Source of the DNA: Undaria pinnatifida | Taxonomy: Eukaryota; Sar; Phaeophyceae; Laminariales; Alariaceae | NCBI GenBank assembly: GCA_012845835.1 | Contig: JABAKD010000019.1 | Coordinates: 12,541,344-12,605,343 of the forward strand | DNA length: 64,000 nucleotides | Direction of reading: 5' to 3' | Shown here: positions 32,462-43,221 of the stretch, in pieces | Layout of the letters: the number at the start of each line of letters is the position of its first letter | How positions within the stretch are numbered: position 1 is the first letter of the stretch | Notes under the pieces: model-generated | Database searches by the model: none | Told to the model about the DNA's origin: nothing | The model's input: only the letters and a program-made list of their open reading frames with translations | Position numbers and translations under genes: made by a program

Positions 32462-34924
32462 TCAGGCTGACGCGTTGTAATGTAGAGATACGTAGTAGGA
32501 GGAAGAGGGTAAGTACATTATATTGCATGTGCTGTCGGTTGGAGGATCAGGGCAGAGTTGGTTGTGCTCTGAGTAAATTGTAACTGAAATGTTAATGTTG
32601 TAGATGAGCTGCGCAGCAACAATTTCGAGATAGCCGGCGTAGGCACGAGGGTTAGCCATTAGTTGAAGATATTCTTGAGGAGAGGAATACATAGCTGGTG
32701 GGGCATTAAGTGTTTGTACTGGTTCAATGCCTATACCGACGGAAATGGCGTCATGGAAAGATAACTCTGTATTCGGTAGTGTTTCGTGCAGGTGTTGTTG
32801 AATATACTCAATAATGCTGGTGCGAACGGAACTGTGTTGTTCAGGGTCACCCAGGACTTTGCGTGATATGCATCGTAGCAGGCAAGCTCCATCTCCAACT
32901 TCGTTTACGACAGTCCAGTTGTTGCGAGATGAAGGTGGAAGCGGAGGAGGAAGGAGAGGTGAGGGACGCGGGATGGGGTTGCCAGTTGCGGCTTGGATGA
33001 AGGGAGAGTAGACGACATTTGGAGCATGGGCTATTTCGTTGGCAACATGTGAAGGAGGAACGAGGCACATAATCGAGCGTCTGTTCTTGACACGACTAAG
33101 GGCAACGTACAGCTGGCCATGAGCAAATATGTCATTTCGTAAATCGAGCCCGATGCGCGACAGGGTTTGTCCTTGAGATTTATTTATTGTCAGAGAGTAG
33201 GCGAGGCGTAGAGGGAACTGCACACGACTGAACTTGATACCTTGTCGACCAACTTGGGCGTGGAAGTTGATTCGTGGCACAAGGATGATGGGCCGATGGG
33301 CGGTAAGAAGTTGCACTTGGATGACACGAGAATTGGGTGAGACTCCCAACAACACACATTTTTGGCCGTTAACGAGACCCTGCCCGAAATTCAAATTCCT
33401 CGTTAGCATCGCTAGGTCGTTTGACCGAAGCTCTAGTTGGTGAGGCGGAACGCCCTGTGCGTTGAGAAGGTTAAGGTGTTCAGGAGCAGCAAAAGCCGTG
33501 TAGGGGTTTGACTCATCGCTGATAAGGGTATCCGAGCTGAAAAATGAAGTGGCGTTTTCAGACCGCCTTTCGGCGATGTCTTTATTGGAAGCGTCAATGG
33601 CAGTGTTAGTAGTCGCAAGAATGGCACGATCATGCATAAGATGTGTGTCTTCGTTCAAGTCTGGATACACAAAGTCAACGAGGTCTTCAAAATCCGTGGT
33701 AAACTGAAGTTTGAAGTTGTCAGTTGTTGAATTGGTGCCGTTGTTTGATAGGGCAATCATATCGCCGTTAGGTGTGTTGACGACAGCTTGTCTATCTTCT
33801 CCGACGGCACGAACGAAGGAGGCGTACTGTGGGTCTTCTTTATCGCGTTGCGAGGCGGTAAGGCGTAAACAGGCAATATTATTCCAGAGGAAACTGGAGA
33901 TGACGGCGGCTTCGACAGTGTCAGACGCGGAACCATATTTGACCACTGGGCCCACTTGCCTCCAATCCCAACTAAAAAGAATGGTTTTACCACCAAAAAG
34001 GCTGTCGTTATTGAGCAGGTCTTGTAGTGTCGTGTTTAGCGCTTCCACGCAGTACTTATGTGACATTGGGAGTTCGTCCCATATGATCAGGTCACAGTTG
34101 CGGATGAGCTCTGCGCGTTGGGATTCACTACGAATTTTGCACACTGCTCCCGGCACTACATTTTCATCAAGCGGCAAATTGAACATGGAGTGGGCAGTCC
34201 AGCCGCCTGGGAGTTGAAGCGCGGCAATTCCAGTAGAAGCGACTGTCAAAACGACACGCCCATTGCCACGCAAACGTGCTGCTATAACCTTTTCAGTAAA
34301 TGTTTTCCCGGTCCCTGCAGGACTATCAGCCATGTACGCGCCCGGTTTGTTCAAAGTAACAGACTCGATAATGGTGGAGTAGATAACGCGTTGTTCCTGA
34401 GTAAGAAGATTTTCGTTGTCATCTGCGTATTTAGTTTGTTCTATACGATCAAAAGCACCTCTTGTACGTTGAAGTTCTGATTGTTGATGTATGGCGGCAG
34501 GAAGATTGACCTGTTCGTTGTCTCTACCGTGTAGCTTCAATTTAAGGTCTATTTCCCGTAAGGCTTGAGCGATCGCCTGTGCTCTTGTCATAGACATGCG
34601 AAAGTCTTCTATTAGATCATCTTTGAAATCTTGCCATAACTTGGCAGCTGGGGCACCATCTATAATGAGCGTCACCAGTAACCCTCGAAGTAAGTTTGCT
34701 GTTTGGAACGAAGTAGCTTCTTGCATGCAGATGAAGTATTCCTCATCACCCGTGACGAGCCCTCGAGCCCGAGCGGCATCGTGAAATGTGTCGTGCACGA
34801 CGGGCGGTCCGATATCGGAGTGTAAAGTACGAAGTTCGACAAAAGATCTGGCCGGAATTTTGTGAAGGAGGAGTCGAAGGTAAAAACATCGCCAACGGCA
34901 GGGCTTTTGAAATGTATACGGCAT
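32462..34924 (-). pseudogene. Helitron unit 2 transposase, helicase-OTU half (frameshifted)
   Basis: An 820-codon frame continues the protein encoded at 34672-37401 in another frame. The real overlap point is the T5 tract (34882-34886 on plus), where the reading should pass from GDVF to YLRLLL as in unit 1 (GDVWYLRLLL). Motifs by residue of this frame: Walker A SPAGTGKT (201-208), Walker B WDELPMS (282-288), NKSQGQT (581-587), and OTU DGAC (678-681) with LHY near the C-terminus. Motif III reads SWDWRQ where unit 1 has GGDWRQ, so its glycine is lost, a further sign of decay. The protease and helicase frames are otherwise unbroken, so inactivation looks recent, or a single-base slip restores the fusion. 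Confidence 0.85.
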
Positions 34925-37401
34925 ACATGCTCTGTAGTCCTCGTAGAAACAATGTTACCGTACTGGTCAAGCCATTTTCCGGCCGGTGCAGAAGTCGGGA
35001 AGCGGTCATCTTTTTTTCTTTTTGTGATAATATAAGTTTCGAAATAGGAGAGCAAAGTAAGCCCGGTGAAACGTGCCGCAGTGGGACGTTTAAGGTAACG
35101 CATAAGATCGGAGGCGGCGCCGCGAGCGATAGCTGCGCGTTCTTCAGTGGAAGCATCGGCAGGGTAAACGACGTTGTTTTCTTCCTCAAGGTGGGCGTGG
35201 ACACGGGTAACTGAGGGGTAACGGCTGTTAGATTCAAAGCCTAACATCTTCCAAGTAGCTTCTGCAGCCGAAATATATCGTGTAGTTCGGTACATTTCGA
35301 TTTCACTTTTAATTCCAGAGATCCTGGCTTTGGCGAAGTCGTTGCCCTTCGCGATATACTTGTAGATGTACTTAGCACATGAAGCAGCGGTAACGACGTC
35401 AACACACACGTGACAATCTAAGAGAAGGAGTAAAAACGGATTATAGGGGACCACCCACTGGTTGCCCACTGAAACATCGACCCATGAGTTGCCGACTTTG
35501 TTACGTATGATGGGATTGTCGTCACTTTTAGTCCTGCAGTACTCAGCGCGGCCGCTGCGTTCATTTAGGGTGGCGGTTGTCCTAAAAGGTTGCGGGTAAT
35601 ATTTATTGCATGACTTAATGTTAGTATCCCGGTTTGTTTGCATGCATGGAGCGTCAACGTTGTGAGAGCCGCAAGGCTTATGAATCATATATTTCAGAAC
35701 CATTTCACGCAGCCTTCCGCCTGCGAGAGACACATGAGGCAATTGCGCCCAAACCCAGGAGTCCATTTGGTTGAGAAGATCAGGGCCGGCATTTTTGAAC
35801 TTCACAACAACATGAGCGTGCGGAAAACCTCGTTTTTGGTACTCAATAACAGACATATGGTAATCGTAAGGCCCAAACACTTTACCGCTTTTCAGGTGAG
35901 ACATGAGCACTGCAAGCTTGATTTTGAATACTCTACAGCAAAGGTCTGGACGGTCATAAGCTTGTTGACCTTGTAGGAGGTTTTGCACAATTTCAGGCCA
36001 AAGCGGGTTGCAAGTCATCGTTATCATGAGGTGTGGTTTGCCCTTTCTATTAACAACTGCAAGAGCGTCTTCTGTGTCGTGTTTACGCTTGGCAGGCGAG
36101 CCATGAAACGAAACAGGAAGAAGTTGGCCAGGTTTTTCGGCGCCGCTTGATTGTGTAATTGAACGCGCAGTGGCTAACCGTTGCTGAAAAGGTGCTGCTT
36201 CGATATATGTAAGCGTATTTTCTTCACTTCGAGACAAATTGTCTGTAATCCACTCTTGGGCAATACGACTATTTCTTTGGAAGACACTTTCACAAAGAAT
36301 GCGTTGCCTGCAGTAAAAAGGGAGAGTAACATGGGTTTTACCTGACACGTTCATGGTTCGAGACTTATTCGGAGGATTTTCATGGGCATGGCCAGGGCTC
36401 CAACCAGCTTCGCCGTGCATAAAAAGTAGAGGGTACTGTAGGCTCTCGTAAGCCGGCGACCAAAGAGGAAGGAACCGAGGTCTGGAGTCTGGACTATTTT
36501 TGGGGTATGTTATAACGGTTCTCTTCATAACGTCTTGTTCACCTGATGTGTAAAGGATAGCCGCGATTTCGGGGGCGCATATTTCTTGGCCGAGGACGTT
36601 CCCGTCGTTGACTCTGCTAGTTTCCGCAAATGAGATAAAGGCTGGTTCGGAACTAATGGCGTTAGAATGAATGATGTCGTCGACAGCAGCGCGAAATTGA
36701 CGAGCCCATGAAATATTTTCGCGAACGTGGGTGCGCAACGTTTCCGCAACACCAAGGTCGATGCCTAGTTGTTGGGCCTTATCTACAAATTCCGAGTCGT
36801 AAATATAGAATCTTGAGCTATTGTTGACCGTCATGGTTTCGTATTTTTCTTGGAGGTCGAAAATGCGATGGTACGCTTTCCCATGTAATGTAAGCATTGA
36901 CGGAGGCTTAGGATTTGTCCAGGTCCTACTTTCACAACCGCCGGCGGCGAGCGCTGTAAAAGAGAATAGGCCGTTGTATTTGCGTTGGTGGGTCCTAAAT
37001 GCTGGCGAGCTGAAGAGACGCCAAATATGATCACTAACAGGCCGAAGGCGTGGAATTACAGCGGCACCGGATTTGCAACAGTTCAGGTTTTTTTCTTCCC
37101 ACCAAAGTTGGGCGCCGCAATGCTTGCACGTGAAGTTGTTTGCGTCGTTCAAAACAGGAAACCGAAAATTAGATGTTTGAGGGATATGTAACTCAGGTGC
37201 GTTGAACTCATACACGCCAAGAAGGTGTGGTGATTGTCGAGCCCTGCGTCTGGCGTTTAAGATATGATGTCGAAGAGCGCGACGACAGCGAGCTATTTGA
37301 CCGGTGTCAGGCATACGCCTGCTAGCCATGATGGCAGCGCGAAGATTTCGGTTGAGGCGTGATCGAAGCCTAACTTCTGAATTATTGGTTAAATCTGACA
37401 T
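34672..37401 (-). pseudogene. Helitron unit 2 transposase, Rep half (frameshifted)
   Basis: A 909-codon frame with the N-terminal cysteine cluster (C92, C95, C108, C109) and Rep motif PHAH (H528, H530), followed by the YIYKYIAKG tyrosine region. It starts about 50 residues earlier than the unit 1 protein, with an Arg-rich leader. From the T5 tract at 34882-34886 the frame diverges into about 70 unrelated codons before a stop, while the true continuation lies in the adjacent frame (32462-34924). One missing T, a sequencing error or -1 slippage would each explain it. It is clearly homologous to but strongly diverged from the unit 1 protein, so the two are not a recent duplication. The stop of the zinc-finger gene lies only about 80 bp upstream. 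Confidence 0.87.
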
Positions 37402-37483
37402 GTTGTAACAGCAAAGTAAGAGCTGAACGCTTGAAGAGGGTAAATTACCCGGCAGTAAGGAAAAACACTCAGTAGGCTGACCT

Positions 37484-40400
37484 TTAAAATCCGTCCCCGA
37501 AGTCGTCGGGGATATAGGCGCAGGCCTGCTTCGCCTCCTCCTCTACGGAGGTACCGAGCACCTTGCACTCTTGCTTGTTTGCGACGATCTTGTGCAGCTG
37601 GTGACGGGAGAGATTGGACAGCGGCAACAGGGAAAATAACGGATAAAATGAAAAGGTTAACTGAGGGCTAGTAATTGCCGAACCGTTGTTGCTTATATTC
37701 AATCCGTACAGTACAGACATTATGGTGAACAAATCCGCACTGGGCCACAGAGCAATGTACAGTTACGTACCGCCCTTCACTTTTCGAGACTGTCACACTG
37801 AAACCGAAAAAAGGGCTGAAAAAAACAAAATATGGATGGTCCCGTGGAAGGTCCCGTGGCTGTTATTTATATGAAGCAAATCGTGGGCCTAGTCTGCCAA
37901 CTTCACACGTTTTGGTGTATTCTGTCTTACTCAAGCGTAGCGAATACCGTAGAGATGCGGCAACAAATCCGCACTGCGCCGCCCCTCATGATCCAACTGC
38001 AGTACGTGAAAAACACAATGAACAGCTACGCAACACAATTCCGCCGAAAGAGTTAAATCACATTTATTTATATATACGTGAGTCTAGATGAAAATATACT
38101 ACCGCACATTGTTCTCAGGAGTAGCAGCAGTAAACACGCAGTCTAGGAAAGTATACAAAGAGCAGTCCATACCTCTTCGTCGAAGTGGCGCTTTGCGCAG
38201 TGGAAGTGGAAGGCCGGGGGGTCTTCCAGGAGGTAGTCGCCTGATTTTTTTAGAAGGATGTCGCCCTCCTTGATTTTCCCGGTGCAGGTTATTTTGATGT
38301 CGTCGCCGATGTCGTCGCCCCTGGCCGCCGCCTCACAAGGCTTCTGCAAACGACAACAATGTGCAACAGTAGTAGTGGCCATTGGTCAGTGCTTGCATTT
38401 TGAAAAAATAATTTGAAAAATCCAAACATCTTCCAAGCAGTGTCGGATCTAAGACTTGCCGAACTACTACTCCCGGTACGTAATCATACCGGGTTGTTCG
38501 GTACGCCCAACAATAATACCCGAACATATTGTTGTGCCCACCAATACCCGAACATATTGCTGTGTTTTCCATACGATATCATTGATATGTAAAACAGCAC
38601 AACAGCAGTAAGATCGTTACGTGGCACATATTTATTTATTGGTACTGTTTGAAACAGCATCAACTTTAAACAGCACAATCAACACAGATATCAGAAGAAA
38701 AACGGCGCTGCGGTGCGATACCTACAGCAGCAGCAGTAGGTATTGTGGCATCTAACTGCTGTACAGCAGCCATAGCACAATAATACTGGTAACACTATTA
38801 ATACTCGTATACTTGGTACGTTTTTCTTTCATGGCAAGGTTTATAACAGGACCAACTTTAAACAGCACAGCCAGCACAGATATCAGAAGAAACATAGCGA
38901 AGCCAACGAATAAAATTGAAGCACAAACATCAGCTATGTGTCGTAAGTAGGTACGTGCTTTCCATACAAAACACTTACGTAGTAACACAGCAGTGCCATC
39001 TCATAAAAAATTACGCATCGCGCAATTTCAAACTTGTATCTGTGTGCAACGACTAATTTCGGGGATCTTTCATCTAAAAAAAAAAGGACAACAACTGCTG
39101 TGGCTCACCCCGATCACGGGGCTGTCCTTCGACACCTTCGAGCAATACCTATTAATAGTGCTGTGTGTATGTGTAACTGAACGTATAGCACCCGCCTACC
39201 GCTGTGTCGTTTTGCAGCAGTAGTCCTGGTAAGTGGCATGTTTCAAAGCATGTAGTCTATTTGTATGAAAAATATTTCAAGGACGTTTCCCGTACATTTC
39301 AGGTCATTACTCATATTTGCAAGGTGCGTTGTTGGTACTTGTAATATACTATACGGGTGAGTTTTTAATGGGAGGGGTCCTATTTTTTGTCCGCTATAAA
39401 TAGTAAGTTGTACAGCAGTCTACGCATCGCGCAAATTCAAACTCGTATCTGTACTATTTTTCGGGCTATTTCATGTAAGAATAAAGGGACAACAACTGCT
39501 GTGGCTCACCCCGATCACGGGGCTGTCCTTCGGCACCTTTCAGCAATACCTACTGCTGTAGACTATATACGTACAATTGAACATGTAGCACCCGCATACC
39601 GCTGTGTTGTACTGCAGCAGTAGTCCTGGTACGCGGCCTGTGGCAACATTTTTTTTTTTTTTCATCCTCCCGCGGATGGGGAAAAATATCTAATTATACA
39701 GCAGTCAACACGCCCACACAAAAGCCAAACAAACAAAACGTACGTACCTGGTAGCATTGTGATATCATAGAAGTATCATGTGAAAAAAGCACGCCAAAAC
39801 AGGAACACATCAGTGACATATCAATGAAAAAAATATGTTTCGCGCAATTTCAAACCTGTACCTCGTTCGAATCTGTAATGTACTATTTCTCAGGGCTATT
39901 TCATCTAAAAGAAATGGACAACAACTCACCCCGATCACGGGGCTGTCCTTCGGCACCTTCCACCCAAACTTGAGCTTCAGGTCGCTGCGGCTGCCCAGGC
40001 AACACGTCCAGACCACGTGGTAGTTGTTCCACTCTGGTTTCGAAAATAGGAAACAGCAAACGGAGTGCACGAGAAACAAAACGTTATGGAAAAACGATGC
40101 ATGTCCGCTCGTTGGGACAAAAGGTGCAGCAGTCAGTCTCCAAACAGCACCACAGGCGACTCGAACTACAACAACCCATGACGCATCGCAGTTAGCCAAT
40201 CGAAACCGGGTGGGGACGTGGGGACACGTCAAACCCGGAAAGCCTGTGACATGCGGCGCCGATCAGACCGTGACAACGAGATCAAGCCCTGCTCAAGGAC
40301 GACACACGAAATTTCGTACACACACAGGAAAAAGCAGTGAAACAACACCGACACTTACTATCAATACAACAAAAATATGGCAAGAGAGTCTCCAAACAGC

Positions 40401-40936
40401 ACAACAACCCCAATCCAGCATGCCTGTCCAGACACGGTGCTGATTAAACCGTCGCAGTCGCCTCAAGCACTGAAGGCCAGTGCGATTGTCAACACCCTAT
40501 AATACACTAGCTACTCCAACCGAACAGGAACAAATGGAAACTTACCTTTGGACGAGCTGTCCGTTCCGTCGCTGGGCACCCCAATGGAAGGTGACTCCCC
40601 TGTATCTCCGTCGCACCAGTCACACGTGCGAGCGAGGTCGCTGTTCGTGCCCCAATGTTTCTTGTTGACGTTGTAGAAGGCCTGGCAGGTGTTGGCGTCG
40701 TCGAGGCGACGAGTCTCGCAGACGGCGTATTGCGAGTTGCTGTTTTTGCGCGTTTTGGTCAGCAGGAACCCAGGGCAGCCTTGCCTGGGACACGGCCAGA
40801 GAGGGTTACCTTTCTCAGGCACCGGACCGACCAGCGTCCACGACGCCGAACCACCACCACCTCCACCTCCGCTCTTACCACAGCCAGTACCCGCCTTAGA
40901 ACGCTTTGCAGGAGACGTGCGGTAGATAGACGACAT
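37484..40936 (-). CDS. Four-exon zinc-finger protein of Helitron unit 2
   Basis: Exons 40546-40936, 39930-40033, 38173-38343 and 37484-37597 join in frame (phases 1, 0, 0) with GTAAGT, GTGAGT and GTATGG donors and give 259 aa. The N-terminus has a Gly run (23-29), then a four-cysteine cluster (C49, C54, C73, C84). A split finger follows: C105-x2-C108 in exon 1 and H136...C141 in exon 2. Exon 3 holds a second finger-like block with IKEGDILL and HFHC, resembling a PARP-type zinc finger, though its first cysteine pair is irregular. The C-terminus is acidic. Layout and intron phase match the exons at 22740-25472. The gene lies immediately upstream of the transposase on the same strand. Function unknown: a nucleic-acid-binding Helitron accessory is my inference. 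The start is the first ATG of the exon 1 frame. Confidence 0.75.
39012..39640. repeat. Two partial copies of exon 2 with flanking intron, within intron 2
   Basis: Units at 39012-39240 and 39421-39640 repeat CGCGCAATTTCAAAC...GGACAACAACT...CTCACCCCGATCACGGGGC, the same order found at the true exon 2 edge (39838-39965). Each keeps the GTGAG donor and about 30 bases of exon end, then breaks off. They would not be complete exons. A 57-bp repeat copy (39283-39329) lies between them. Confidence 0.85.
39650..39690 (-). mobile_element. 5'-truncated retroposon fragment
   Basis: On the minus strand TTTTTCCCCATCCGC...GGATG runs into a long poly(A): only the 3' end of the SINE-like retroposon, inserted in intron 2 of the zinc-finger gene. 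Confidence 0.7.
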
Positions 40937-41034
40937 GACTACCTCTGACCTCGAACTTGCTTTGTGTTGTGTGCCGGAGGGTGTGCGTGTGTCCTGCATG
41001 CGCATGAGCGCTCCCAGCAGCAATTCTTGAAGTT

Positions 41035-41490
41035 TCAAGCTACAGGCGTAGCCGGCAAATTTGGGGAACTTCAAACTGTTTATGTAGCCGGTAAATTGGG
41101 CGTTTCTTATTCTTATTTCAACCCCAAGCCGGCAATTTTGGGGAACCTCGAACTTTTCTGTACCCGGTAAAGTTGGCGTTTCTTATTTCAAACGAAGCCG
41201 GTAAATTTAACGTTTCTTATTCAACCGCAAGCCGGCAAATTTGGTCAAAATGTCTCTGTAGCCGGTAAATTTGGCGTTTCGTAATTTAAAACGAAGCTAT
41301 CTCTGTAGCCGGTAAATTTGGCGTTTCGTAATTTCAAACGAAGGTAGAAAGTAAAGAAAAGCTGGAAAGGTTCCGCAAGTTGGAGCTCTGAGAAAGCTTC
41401 TGTAGCCGGTAAATTTGGCGTTTCGTAATTTCAAACGAAGGTAGAAAGTAAAGAAAAGCTAGAAAGGTTCCGCAAGTTGGAGCTCTGAGA
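41035..41490. repeat. Repeats with AGCCGGTAAATTTGGCG core upstream of the zinc-finger gene
   Basis: The core GTAGCCGGTAAATTTGGCGT recurs about eight times. The last two units (near 41308 and 41404) are about 95 bp and nearly identical, including GAAAGGTTCCGCAAGTTGG. The array lies 100-550 bp upstream of the start codon, so it is either promoter-associated or part of the Helitron 5' region. Confidence 0.75.
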
Positions 41491-42083
41491 GGCCAGGGAT
41501 GGGCAATCCCTGAGAAAGACAAAATTAAGTAAGTCTATACCGTATAGACTATGGGGTGAACCCTTCAACCGCAACGAATAGCATCACACTAAGTCCAACT
41601 AGTGCTTGTGGTGTATCCCAGAAAAACAAAAACAAAAAAGGTTGGTGCAGTTCCAAGGGGTTAACCCGTCTTCAACCCCTATTACGGAGATCCACTGTTA
41701 GCAGGGGTAAATACCTGATCATGTGCAAAACATTCACCGGAAAGTTCTCATAATTTTCGCAATATCTCGGCCAGAACATAATATTTTTTATTTTTTATTT
41801 TTGCGCCGTGACCGTAAGGTCTGTGCAAACAATCCAAGCTGTCGTTTACCGTTATCGACGAAGAATTGACAGAGTTATGACCCCATAGGCATTTACCCCT
41901 GTTAACAATGCATCTCCGTAACAGTGTTAGCCCTTAGGAGGCAAGAAGTGCCGAACGAAATTTTGACGATTACTACAGCATCGACCACAAAGGAAGCACG
42001 GCGGGTTGCAATCTTAGGGTCTGGTTACTTTACGTTCCGATGTATTGCACAATAGTACAGCATATAGTAGCACCCCATTCAAT
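41491..42083. other. No gene recognised
   Basis: AT-rich. Two related phrases occur in inverted order: GGGGTTAACCC...ACGGAGATCCACTGTTAGCAGGGGTAAATACC near 41660-41715 and CATTTACCCCTGTTAACAATGCATCTCCGTAAC near 41890-41925. Together they bracket about 200 bp, like the ends of a small foldback element. Confidence 0.4.
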
Positions 42084-42305
42084 CCGAGGAGTTGTACGAC
42101 GCCATCCAAGGAGTTGTATGACGCGATCCAACGAGTTGTATGACACAAATTATGCAAGGAGTTGTACGCCATAATCAAGCCAAGGAGGTGTGCGACACAA
42201 TCAATCCAAGGAGCTGTACGACACAATCAATCCAAGGAATCGTACGACACCAATTACCCACGGAGGTGTACGACACAGTTAATCCAAGGACTTATACGAC
42301 GCGGT
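42084..42305. repeat. 31-bp tandem repeat (AAGGAGTTGTACGACACAATC)
   Basis: About eight diverged units of CAATCCAAGGAGCTGTACGAC and variants. No coding frame is maintained across the units. Confidence 0.8.
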
Positions 42306-42496
42306 ATAACAACAGCATGATGCATGATTATATTAGTAGCCATCCTGCTGTTGTTGCAGCGCTCACGCTAGACTGGTGAAAAGGTCGTACGTCTCGTTTT
42401 TTTCTTGTGGCGTTTTTTTATCACCAACAGGGCTAACAGTGTTTATCCTCTATTAATAATTCCAAGAGGTATGTCCTCGTATCGGGAGTGCAGTGC

Positions 42497-42585
42497 TAAC
42501 CCCTTTAGAGCCCCCAAACCCCTCCCTATACTAATTTCAAGTAGTTTTGTCCCCAAACAGGGGTTCCAGCTGTGAAGAGATTCAA
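42497..42585. mobile_element. TTAA-type MITE
   Basis: CTAACCCCTTTAGAGCCCC to TTCCAGCTGTGAAGAGATTC. The interior is consensus, the right end eroded. Confidence 0.75.
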
Positions 42586-43221
42586 GGGTCCCATGTTTCA
42601 CTGGGACGGTGTGTACCAACTGGTGTGTACCAGCCCTCCGGTGCCTGTGTTATGGTACCCCCTCTTCCCCCGGGTACGGCGTTATGGTTGGTAGGAAATG
42701 TCCCCGCATCATCACCTGGCAGGCGTTACCGCCTTTGTCTTGGTGGGGATTTTTCTCCAGCCGGCGTGCAGAAGGCATCTATCTGGCGAGCAAGAAACTA
42801 CGGTCGTACCAGTATATGCATTACGGGACACCTACTACTGTTACAATGTAGTAAAAAACATAGTAATAGGAGAGCCGGACTGGGGCCAGATCTCGTGTAA
42901 GACAGTTTCTGCATCCGAACATGAAACGGCAAGTTCGGGCCGCAGAACCAGACGGGCAGAACTGCGCCCCCCTTTCCGGGTAGGGGCCGTCCCGAAAACG
43001 ATACCCGAAATTGAGAGCTTGAAAAATCACCCGTTTCGAGTCTGTTCAAGGGGTCTACAAACTGTTTTTTTCGATCCGAAAGCGTTTATTTTTGGATTCA
43101 GAAGCGGTCTTGCAAGAGATGCCTGAGTTCACCGGGAAGTGTGAAGTTTGGGAGCCGTGGTTATGCTGAAGTTAGTGTGGAATGCACCCTTCCTCACCTT
43201 TGGAATCCAGCCTGAGCCGAC

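Noticed and set aside
17132-40936. Recent tandem duplication of one Helitron
   Set aside because: The two transposases differ at many positions, have different N-termini and different 3' flanks, so they are separate old insertions or lineages.
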